Notes under the pieces: model-generated
What the model saw: the letters and a program-made list of their open reading frames with translations, nothing else
What the model was told of the DNA's origin: nothing
The model's database searches: none
Program-made: the position numbers and the translations under genes
From: Solirubrobacterales bacterium
GTDB taxonomy: Bacteria; Actinomycetota; Thermoleophilia; Solirubrobacterales; Solirubrobacteraceae
Direction of reading: 5' to 3'
NCBI GenBank assembly: GCA_025963905.1
Contig: JAOPZW010000206.1
Location: 1-37,918, forward strand
Length of the DNA stretch: 37,918 nt
In this document: positions 26,657 through 32,924 of the stretch, piece after piece
How the letters are laid out: every line of letters begins with the position of its first letter
Position numbering within the stretch: the first letter of the stretch is position 1

Positions 26657-27673
26657 ATGCGCGGCGTCGGCTCCATCGAACTCAGCTGGCCCGAAGACCC
26701 CCGCGCTCGAGAGCAGATGCGTGGTTTCGTCGCCGAGCTCGCCGATTGCCGCAGCGTCGACGATGCCTTCGTGGCCGGGATCACGGACGACCCAGACGGC
26801 GAGGAGCGTCACCAGCGGCCAGACCTAGCCATGAAGGCAACGGCGCGACTGCGAGTTTGGGGCAGCGACGACGACGCGGTCTCTCGTGCGTTTGACCTTG
26901 TCGTCTGGCTCGCCCGAGACGTCCTGGGTCGGCACTTTCCGGCACTGCCCGTCATGGTGCCGGAGAGCGTCTCCGGGGGTGCCGACCTTGCGCGAGCGCT
27001 CGACCCGGCACTCCGGTCCGCGGAAGAGGCCGCACGCGAGGCAGCCCGGATCGATGAGCGGGCCGACACAGCGCGGGCGCACCACTGGCTGTTGGAAAGC
27101 GCGGTTCGCTCCGCCAGGTACCTGGGGTCCATCCCGGGACGCGTCAACATCACGACGTACAGGCCGAACCGCCAGTCGAACCCCCTCTATGCATGCGAGA
27201 AGGTCGCGTCGCGCTGTGGCGAGACGTTCCTCTACGCAGTCGCTCTCGAACCGTTGGCTGCCGCGGCACTGGAGCGTCTCGGACACCCCGACTTCGTCAC
27301 CGCAGGCACCGCCCGCCGTGGACGGGAGGCGCTGTTCGCCGCCGGCATCACCGAGTTTGGAGCCGGCCTCGAGCGGCTTGCCATTGCGCTCGTGGACGCG
27401 TACGACCGCGCGAGCGCCGCAGGCCCGGTGCCCGCTTCGACCGCGCTCGCCGCGGCTGAGGCTGTGACGCCCCGCGAACACGATGCGGTTGCGTTGGTCC
27501 GCGAGAGTCCGCAGCTGAGCGACCGGCAGTTCCCGCCCACAGCCACCACTTTTGCGGCCGCCGCCGAAGAGGTCATGGCTCGTGCGGTCGCCGAGATCGC
27601 CACCCACCTTCACAGCCAAAGTGCCGCCCGAGAGATCGCAGCCGTCAGCGTCGACCGGGCACCCGGGCGCTAG
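26657..27673 (+). CDS. 338-aa hypothetical protein divergent from TIR gene
   Basis: Soluble, mostly helical protein with no recognised motif. AAGAGGA seven bases upstream favours the ATG at 26657 (MRGVGSIELSW) over those at 26615 and 26639. A basic segment (GRVNITTYRPNRQ) and a CEKVASRCGETF pair of cysteines lie in the middle; the C-terminal third is Ala-rich. It is divergent from the TIR gene and ends four bases from a convergent gene. It might be a partner of the TIR protein, but this rests on position alone. Confidence 0.7.
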   Translation: MRGVGSIELSWPEDPRAREQMRGFVAELADCRSVDDAFVAGITDDPDGEERHQRPDLAMKATARLRVWGSDDDAVSRAFDLVVWLARDVLGRHFPALPVMVPESVSGGADLARALDPALRSAEEAAREAARIDERADTARAHHWLLESAVRSARYLGSIPGRVNITTYRPNRQSNPLYACEKVASRCGETFLYAVALEPLAAAALERLGHPDFVTAGTARRGREALFAAGITEFGAGLERLAIALVDAYDRASAAGPVPASTALAAAEAVTPREHDAVALVRESPQLSDRQFPPTATTFAAAAEEVMARAVAEIATHLHSQSAAREIAAVSVDRAPGR

Positions 27674-27676
27674 GCG

Positions 27677-28162
27677 CTACGGCCCGAGGGTCGCCCGTGC
27701 GCCGACGGCCGTGGAGCGGACCTGAAGCCCGCCCTCGCCGTGTGCACAGACCGCCGTGGGGGCGACCCTGCCGCGACCCCCGTTCTCGTTGACGGCGTTG
27801 ACGAGCCAGCCGCCCCCGCTTCTCACCCCATCGGGCACGCTGCCCAGGATGGTCGCCCCGTCGAATCCGTTGAAGCCCCCGCCGACGACCACGGCCCCTT
27901 CGTCGCACGTGACTGTGACGTTCTGCATGCCTGCGCCAGCCTTCACACGCGGGGCGTTGAACGGATCGTCGGCGCGCTGCTGCACGACAAGCGTGGGGTG
28001 GAAGCGGCCGAGACGAGCGCGTTGCTCGGCGAGCTGCGCGGTAAGTCGATTGGTCTCCGCCCGTTCTCGCGTCGCAGTGTCGCGTGCGTTCAGTGCGATG
28101 TACACCGCGACGCCGGCAACTGCGAGCGCCACGACGGGCACGACGCGTTCGATCCACCGCAT
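27677..28162 (-). CDS. Membrane-anchored protein with collagen-like-protein C-domain
   Basis: 161-aa protein with one N-terminal transmembrane helix (residues 8-24), a charged coiled-coil stretch (RERAETNRLTAQLAEQRARL), then a C-terminal domain (VTVTCDEGAVVVGGGFNGF ... VNAVNENGG ... AVCAHGEGG). The domain has the same cysteine and GGG layout as the end of the collagen-like protein at 13211..13795. It lacks Gly-X-Y triplets. Function unknown; probably exposed on the cell surface. Confidence 0.72.
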   Translation of the reverse strand: MRWIERVVPVVALAVAGVAVYIALNARDTATRERAETNRLTAQLAEQRARLGRFHPTLVVQQRADDPFNAPRVKAGAGMQNVTVTCDEGAVVVGGGFNGFDGATILGSVPDGVRSGGGWLVNAVNENGGRGRVAPTAVCAHGEGGLQVRSTAVGARATLGP

Positions 28163-28294
28163 TGTGGAGAAGCTACACGGCGGAGCCCGCGCTCTGCGAC
28201 GAATGTCGAGCGCCGTCCGCAGCTCGGCGAAGTGTGCCCAACCCCTCGCCCGTAAGCTCGAGCACGTCGCGACGTGACGGCGCGACGGTGACCG

Positions 28295-28507
28295 CTAGCC
28301 GATGGCGACGGGCCTGGGGGGCGCCGGCCACTGCTCGATGCACGCGACCTGGTCAACGGCGACGTATACCGCGCCGCCCGCGGTGTCGAACATCGTGAAC
28401 GGCTCGCCGTGCTTGAGCTTGTCTTCGCTGAGTCGGCGTCGGACGTCGCTCGCGTCCTGTTCGAGCGTGATCTCGGCGCCGCCGGCGAACGTGATCTTGG
28501 TCGGCAT
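28295..28507 (-). CDS. Small hypothetical protein
   Basis: 70-aa mixed alpha/beta protein (MPTKITFAGGAEITLEQDAS...FTMFDTAGGAVYVAVDQVACIEQW), a compact beta-barrel-like pattern seen in small proteins with a ligand-like strand order. It follows the HTH gene by 11 bp and is likely co-transcribed. Not assigned to a family. Confidence 0.65.
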   Translation of the reverse strand: MPTKITFAGGAEITLEQDASDVRRRLSEDKLKHGEPFTMFDTAGGAVYVAVDQVACIEQWPAPPRPVAIG

Positions 28508-28518
28508 GGCTCACGACC

Positions 28519-28779
28519 CTACCGAGCGGGAGGCGGCATCGCGGTTGTGGACGAGCGTCGATCGAGGATCTGCTGCACGCGCCCCGCCGTCACGCCGGCG
28601 GCCTCGGCGACGTCGCGTCGAGTAGCGCCGTGCTTGGACGCCTTGCGGGCGAGCGCATCGCGTCGGCGCTGGGCGTCCTGCAGCGACGCGGCCAGCGTCG
28701 CGCACTCCTGGCCGACGTCACGGAGCTCCTCGAGTGCGCGGTCGGCCGCGCGTGTGTTTACGTGCTTGACAAACGGCAT
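28519..28779 (-). CDS. Small HTH regulator
   Basis: 86-aa protein with an N-terminal coiled-coil helix pair (RALEELRDVGQECATLAASL) and a C-terminal helix-turn-helix (TRRDVAEAAGVTAGRVQQIL) of the sigma-70 region-4 type. The ATG at 28779 lies just ten bases from a good -10, so the message is nearly leaderless. A 15-bp dyad overlaps the start codon and a GTCAAGCACG word lies just inside the gene, pointing to autoregulation. It could be the switch between the late genes and the quiet state. Confidence 0.75.
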   Translation of the reverse strand: MPFVKHVNTRAADRALEELRDVGQECATLAASLQDAQRRRDALARKASKHGATRRDVAEAAGVTAGRVQQILDRRSSTTAMPPPAR

Positions 28780-28785
28780 GCGTTT
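28771..28785. promoter_or_regulatory. Dyad over HTH start codon
   Basis: AAACG-GCATG-CGTTT: inverted 5-bp arms across the start codon and the first bases of the leader. Likely an operator for self-control. Confidence 0.45.
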
Positions 28786-28789
28786 ACCT

Positions 28790-28818
28790 ACTATACAAGT
28801 CCGAACACACCTCGTAAA
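28790..28818 (-). promoter_or_regulatory. Promoter of HTH gene
   Basis: On the minus strand, TTTACG (28818-28813), 17 bp, TATAGT (28795-28790). The ATG follows ten bases after the -10, so the transcript is leaderless or nearly so. Confidence 0.6.
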
Positions 28819-28870
28819 TCGGCTCGGCGGCGTGCCAGCGCCCCGAGCCATGGCAAGGAAGCAGGCTTCC

Positions 28871-29321
28871 ATGCGTGTCAAAGGTATCGCCGTGGCACAT
28901 GTCGCCGTGGCGCTCGTCCTCGTCGGCCTTCTACTGACCGGGGCGGCGACCGCCGCAACGCTCATCACCGGACGACAGATCCAGGACGGCACCATCACGG
29001 GCGCCGACATCAGGGACCACTCGCTGACCGCGAAGGACTTCCGCGGCAACCTCACGGGCCGGCCCGGTCGGCGGGGCGACAGGGGCCGCTGGTGTGACGA
29101 CCATGACCATCCTCAGCGCCGACACGACGCTGGGCGCCGGGGGCACCGGCACGGCGTCCGCGACATGCCCGGACGGGCGGCCCTACCTGGCCGGCGGCGC
29201 GATCATCCGCAGCGGCCAGGTCGACACCGAGCAGGTCGCGCCGAGCGACAACGGCGTAACCGTCACCGCGCACGCCGCTGACCCGACCACGTTCGCCGCC
29301 TACGCGGTCTGCACCGTCTAG
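28871..29321 (+). pseudogene. Frameshifted collagen-like protein gene
   Basis: Frame 1 from ATG 28871 gives a signal peptide, ITGRQIQDGTITGADIRDHS and the Gly-X-Y start LTGRPGRRGDRG. It then runs into unrelated Trp/His/Arg-rich sequence. The expected C-terminal domain (SATCPDGRPYLAGGAIIRSG ... AYAVCTV) continues in another frame from 29094 to 29321. One extra base in 29060-29093 accounts for this. The intact product would be about 150 aa and resemble the protein at 13211..13795. Either a broken gene or a sequencing error in a G/C-rich run. Confidence 0.75.
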
Positions 29322-29908
29322 AAGCCGACGGTATCCACCCACAGCTTGCGGTTGGCGAACGTCCCCGTGGACGGGCCGGCGCTCACGTTGTACTGCAGCT
29401 TGAATGTGTGGCTTCCGGCGGCCAGGAAAGCGCCGGCGACGATCAGCCCGGAGACGATCTGCGCGGACGTCGTCGGCGAAGCGCTTGCGCTGCTAACGAC
29501 CAGTGACGTCGCCGCCCCGTCGACCATCAGGGTTGCAACCGAGCCGGGCCCGCCGCCGTTGTTCGAGAGGTCGCACTGAACGCCGACGATCACTAGCCCG
29601 TTCGTCGGCACGGTCACGGTCAGGGACGGCCCCACGGTCGCTAGGTCGACCCGTGGCACGCTCGCCGTCGTCTCCGGCGTGGCGACCTGAGCGAAGCCGC
29701 GGCGAGTGATACCGCCGGCCGTGATGCCGAGCATGTCCGCCAGCGCTGCGGCGATGTCCACCGCCTGAATAGAGCCATCCGCGATGTTAGTGCTGTCCAG
29801 GCCGCCGTTGACGAGCGCGAGGATCTGACTGAGGCAGGTGGGTATTTTGGCTTCCTCAGTGCTGTCGGGGGCTCCGACAATAGGTAGCGACGGGTTGATA
29901 AGGGCCAT
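29318..29908 (-). CDS. Phage tip/fibre-like structural protein
   Basis: 196-aa beta-rich protein. The N-terminal part (ALINPSLPIVGAPDSTEEAKIP, then ILALVNGGLDSTNIADGSI) resembles short capsid- or tail-attached spike/fibre domains with the GGLDS.NIADGSI turn. The C-terminal 110 residues form a jelly-roll-like domain (LTVTVPTNGLVIVGVQ ... FKLQYNVSAG). The ATG at 29908 has AGGAAGGA upstream and overlaps the end region of the 500-aa gene. Presumably part of the host-attachment apparatus. Confidence 0.7.
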   Translation of the reverse strand: MALINPSLPIVGAPDSTEEAKIPTCLSQILALVNGGLDSTNIADGSIQAVDIAAALADMLGITAGGITRRGFAQVATPETTASVPRVDLATVGPSLTVTVPTNGLVIVGVQCDLSNNGGGPGSVATLMVDGAATSLVVSSASASPTTSAQIVSGLIVAGAFLAAGSHTFKLQYNVSAGPSTGTFANRKLWVDTVGF

Positions 29909-29910
29909 GG

Positions 29911-31413
29911 TCAATCCTTCCTGGGACTGGCGTTTATGGTGTAGCCATCGACTTCAAAGTGGTCATCGGTGGCGTTATAGAAAGTGAACGACCACGAGCG
30001 CGCGACGCCCAGCGTGTAGAGCCAGCCCTCGCCGATCTGCCCGCCACCGCCGAACGTTCCCTGCAAGCCCCCGAAGGTCCCAGCGCCTCCGAACAGCTTG
30101 TCGTTCGGTGAGAAGTTCACCCCCGACGCCTCTAGCGCCCCGTTGAAGGCCGCATAGTCCGTCGCGACGTACACGTCCATCTTCCCGCGGGCATCGATGT
30201 GGACCTCGTTGACGCGCTTGCGCAGGTTCGGGGCGCCGAACGCGTGAAACGGGCCCGACCAGTACGACTCGAAGATCGTCCCGTTGTCGCGAATCTCGCC
30301 GTCCTTGAACATGTGCCAGATGTCGCCCGTGCCGGTCACCAGGCCCATCAGGTCCGGGTCGGCGCCGCGGTCCCACGTCGCCAGCTGGGCGACCGTCGGC
30401 GAGTGGATCCACCAGGAGTTGAGCTCCGTGTCGTAATCGAGGATCAGCTGGACGCCGCTCACCTTCGCCGACATGTAGTAGTGGCCGTTGACGTAGGCGG
30501 CCGTGACGTTCGCCAGGTCCGGATCCGTGATCTGGTCGAGCGTCGGCTGGATCGACTCGCCGATCCGCCGCACGGTGCTGCCGTCAGTGATGTGGACCCC
30601 GAACTGCGGATCCAGAAAGAACGTCCCCTCCGGGGTGGCGACCACGCTGCGCGGCGAGATCGTCCCGATGTTGTCGGTGAACTTGCGGTTCGCCGACGTC
30701 TCCGAGTTGTACACCGACCAGATGCCGCGCTCCTTGAACACCAGCAGGTAGCTGCCGGTGCTGCGCAGCGCGGTGATCGGCAGGCCGTCGTCCGGGTTGA
30801 ACTTCGTCACGTTCGCGGCCGGCCAGCCCGTCGGGTCGCCCAGGCTGGACCAGAAGATCGAGTACGGCGTCGCCGCGACCCCGGCCACCCACAGCGTGTT
30901 GTCGTGGTAGGCCATCAGCGTCCCGTTCGGCAGCGTGCCGCTCACCGCCGTCCAGGTGCCTGTCCCGGCCAGGGTGCCGTCCGTGCGGCGCGGAGTGTCG
31001 GTGCCGTTCATCCCGTACGCCGGGCCCTGCGCCCCGATCACCGGCATCCGCAGGAACGTCCACGGGGCCGTCGTGGACACCGACGCGGCGGCCAGCAGCT
31101 GGGTGACCGCGTAGTTGCTGGCGATGGCGACCATGCCGCCCGCGGTGCTCGAGCAGACCGCGAACGACGAGCTGCCGTTGCCGACGATCGACAGATCCTT
31201 GTACGTCCGGGTCGCGTCGTTCACCAGCCGCAGGCAGCCGTTGCGCTTGCTGACGTTGCCGCGGTGACGGCTCACCACGTTCAGCAGGCCGCGCGACTCG
31301 CCGCCCCACCACTTATGGCGGTAGAAGTACGGCTCGATCAGGCGGTACGGACCGTCGGCGGTGTTCAGCCCGCCACCGAAAAACCCGAACTCGGATGGCG
31401 TGCCCCTAGCCAA
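29911..31413 (-). CDS. Propeller-like phage structural protein
   Basis: 500-aa protein with repeated beta-strand blocks. It begins with FGGGLNTADGPYRL, then LLNVVSRHRGNVSKRNG, the N/R-rich opening typical of podovirus DNA-stabilisation or tail-tube proteins (P22 gp10 and T7 gp12 types). Several W/F-G-D-P turns (FWSSLGDPTGWP) follow, and a glycine-rich segment near the C-terminus (FGGAGTFGGLQGTFGGGG). It starts at TTG 31413, overlapping the last codons of the HNH gene. Assignment is by pattern; no close homologue is claimed. Confidence 0.65.
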   Translation of the reverse strand: MARGTPSEFGFFGGGLNTADGPYRLIEPYFYRHKWWGGESRGLLNVVSRHRGNVSKRNGCLRLVNDATRTYKDLSIVGNGSSSFAVCSSTAGGMVAIASNYAVTQLLAAASVSTTAPWTFLRMPVIGAQGPAYGMNGTDTPRRTDGTLAGTGTWTAVSGTLPNGTLMAYHDNTLWVAGVAATPYSIFWSSLGDPTGWPAANVTKFNPDDGLPITALRSTGSYLLVFKERGIWSVYNSETSANRKFTDNIGTISPRSVVATPEGTFFLDPQFGVHITDGSTVRRIGESIQPTLDQITDPDLANVTAAYVNGHYYMSAKVSGVQLILDYDTELNSWWIHSPTVAQLATWDRGADPDLMGLVTGTGDIWHMFKDGEIRDNGTIFESYWSGPFHAFGAPNLRKRVNEVHIDARGKMDVYVATDYAAFNGALEASGVNFSPNDKLFGGAGTFGGLQGTFGGGGQIGEGWLYTLGVARSWSFTFYNATDDHFEVDGYTINASPRKD

Positions 31414-31864
31414 GGTGATCGCCCCAGGTGCGGCCAGCCAGCGCGTCGCGCGTGGTCGAGTAGTTCAGGCCCAGGTCGGCGGCCAGGCGCGCGGGGATGG
31501 CGCCCTCTGCGTGGCGCCGGCGAATCTCGCCGACGATGTCGACGTCCAGCCAGCGCGCGGCGTTGCGGCGGCGCAGTTCGCTCTGCGGGAACGGGGTTTG
31601 GCAGTCGGGGTTGACACAGAGCCGGGAGTGCGCGCAGTGATCGAGAAGAACCTCGGAGGGGAGGGGCCCGTGCTTGCGCTCGAAGTAGACGCGGGCGGCT
31701 GAACGCCCCCGGTCCGGGCCCCCGCGCTCCTCCGCGTAGCCGGTCCCATTGACGGCGCGTTGCCAGATCCAGCAGCCGCGCTCGTCGACGAGGTAGTCGG
31801 CCGCGGTGGGTGGCGTCTCGGGCTCGCTGGGCGCTGCGGTGGACGTGTTCGTGGTGGTGCTCAC
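31406..31864 (-). CDS. HNH endonuclease-like protein (HNH_3)
   Basis: 152-aa protein with a GCWIWQRAVNGTGYA opening as in phage HNH_3 proteins. The metal/catalytic block D75-H76-C-A-H79...C83-V-N85-P86 follows, then LRRRN. The third histidine of the canonical CNPDH block is a cysteine (PDC, C88), so activity is uncertain. The C-terminal 50 residues look like an HTH (IVGEIRRRHAEGAIPARLAADLGL-type, RTWG end), as found in homing-type or packaging-associated HNH proteins. The GTG at 31864 lies seven bases from the 39-bp repeat. It is first in the unit with the 500-aa structural gene. Confidence 0.75.
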   Translation of the reverse strand: MSTTTNTSTAAPSEPETPPTAADYLVDERGCWIWQRAVNGTGYAEERGGPDRGRSAARVYFERKHGPLPSEVLLDHCAHSRLCVNPDCQTPFPQSELRRRNAARWLDVDIVGEIRRRHAEGAIPARLAADLGLNYSTTRDALAGRTWGDHLG

Positions 31865-31871
31865 CCGATCG

Positions 31872-31910
31872 AGATTGGCCCCGGTGCCGATCCAGGCGGC
31901 ATGCACCCAA
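31872..31910 (-). promoter_or_regulatory. 39-bp repeat, copy A, before HNH gene
   Basis: Matches copy B (37173..37211) at 34 of 39 positions. The 14 bases TTGGGTGCATGCCG and the 9 bases GGCCAATCT, read on the minus strand, are identical. Both copies end 7-9 bases before a minus-strand start codon, so this is probably a late promoter or activator site. Confidence 0.6.
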
Positions 31911-31941
31911 ACTCGATCGGCGTCCGGGCGAAGATGGGGGC

Positions 31942-32373
31942 ATGGAGACAGCAAGCACGAACACACACGCCACGACCGGCCCCTTCGGTGGCAGCGACAC
32001 CTTCGGCGGGAACGGCACCTTCGGCGGCGCAACCACGTCCACTCCGACCGGGGGGCCGACGCGCAACTTCGGCGAGCGTGTCGGCCAGGTCGGCGGCACG
32101 GTCAGCACCACGGCCAGTACCCGCACCACGACGCGGGGATGGATGCGGGAGCAGGAGGCCGCCGCGTACATCGGGTGTGGCCTGCCTCACCTGCGGCGCC
32201 TCAAGGCCGACGGCCTGCCCTACCACCTGGTGGACGGCGATCCCGAGCTCCCGGTGTACCTGGTCAGCGAGATCGAGGAGTGGTGGCGAAACCAGCGCCG
32301 GCGCCCGCTCGGGTATCCGAGGGGGCCGCGTCAGCCTCGCTACCGGCGGCGGGACAAGGCGGCGGACGCATGA
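31942..32373 (+). CDS. HTH_17 excisionase-like protein with Gly/Thr-rich N-terminus
   Basis: 143-aa protein. Residues 1-60 are low-complexity (GPFGGSDTFGGNGTFGG...). Residues 65-120 form a MerR/excisionase-type helix-turn-helix (REQEAAAYIGCGLPHLRRL ... LPVYLVSEIEEWWR). The basic, Arg-rich tail may bind DNA. It is divergent from the HNH gene and its stop overlaps the next ATG. It could govern the late genes on the opposite strand. Confidence 0.65.
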   Translation: METASTNTHATTGPFGGSDTFGGNGTFGGATTSTPTGGPTRNFGERVGQVGGTVSTTASTRTTTRGWMREQEAAAYIGCGLPHLRRLKADGLPYHLVDGDPELPVYLVSEIEEWWRNQRRRPLGYPRGPRQPRYRRRDKAADA

Positions 32374-32696
32374 GCCTGGGAGACGCGGTCGGCGCCTTCG
32401 TCGAGGCCGACGACGTCGAGGTGTGGATCCCGAATCACCGCGTGAAGTCGCCGCGCGACCTGATCGAGCGCATCCGCTCCGAGGTCAACCGGCTCACGCC
32501 CCTTGTCGAGCATCTGCACAGCGGGCGCCCGGCGCTCTACAGCAGCGAGGCCGGCGCGGTCGCGGTCGAACTGATCCTCCTCCTGAACGAGCTCGGGGAC
32601 GTCCTCGGCTACGACCTGCTGGGCCAGCTGGAGGACCAGTACGCCGCGGCCATTGCTGCGGCCAGCGCACTGGCCCCCGACGCCGCCAACGACTGA
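32370..32696 (+). CDS. Hypothetical protein coupled to HTH_17 gene
   Basis: 108-aa helical acidic protein (VKSPRDLIERIRSEVNRLTPLVEHLHSG..., VELILLLNELGDVLGYDLL). It starts in an ATGA overlap. No family is recognised. Confidence 0.6.
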   Translation: MSLGDAVGAFVEADDVEVWIPNHRVKSPRDLIERIRSEVNRLTPLVEHLHSGRPALYSSEAGAVAVELILLLNELGDVLGYDLLGQLEDQYAAAIAAASALAPDAAND

Positions 32697-32741
32697 CGCC
32701 GCGGGGGGCGCCCGTCTATGGGCGCCGCTACGGTGCGCCAC

Positions 32742-32909
32742 ATGAAACGGGCGCTCCTGGTCGGACTGCAGGTTGCGGTGTGGCCGTTCTACGCCGTCGC
32801 GTTCCTGCTCGCCAGCGGCCTGCTGCTCGCGCTCGGCGGCGCGGTCCTGTTCGTCGGCCTGACCTACCTGCTGCAGGCCCTCCGCTGGCTGGCCCAGCTG
32901 CCGCTCTAG
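32742..32909 (+). CDS. Small membrane protein, holin-like
   Basis: 55-aa protein made almost wholly of two hydrophobic helices (LVGLQVAVWPFYAVAFLL and LLLALGGAVLFVGLTYLL) with a Lys-Arg N-terminus and short C-terminus. Such size and topology are typical of holins, but no endolysin gene is nearby, so this is a guess. An in-frame ATG at 32718 is an alternative start. Confidence 0.5.
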   Translation: MKRALLVGLQVAVWPFYAVAFLLASGLLLALGGAVLFVGLTYLLQALRWLAQLPL

Positions 32910-32924
32910 CGCCCCGCTGGGGAT

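Noticed and set aside
30199-31614. Long plus-strand frame of 471 codons opposite the 500-aa structural gene
   Set aside because: Composition is Arg/Val/Ala-rich without structure; the minus-strand product has ordered beta-strand repeats and overlapping neighbours.
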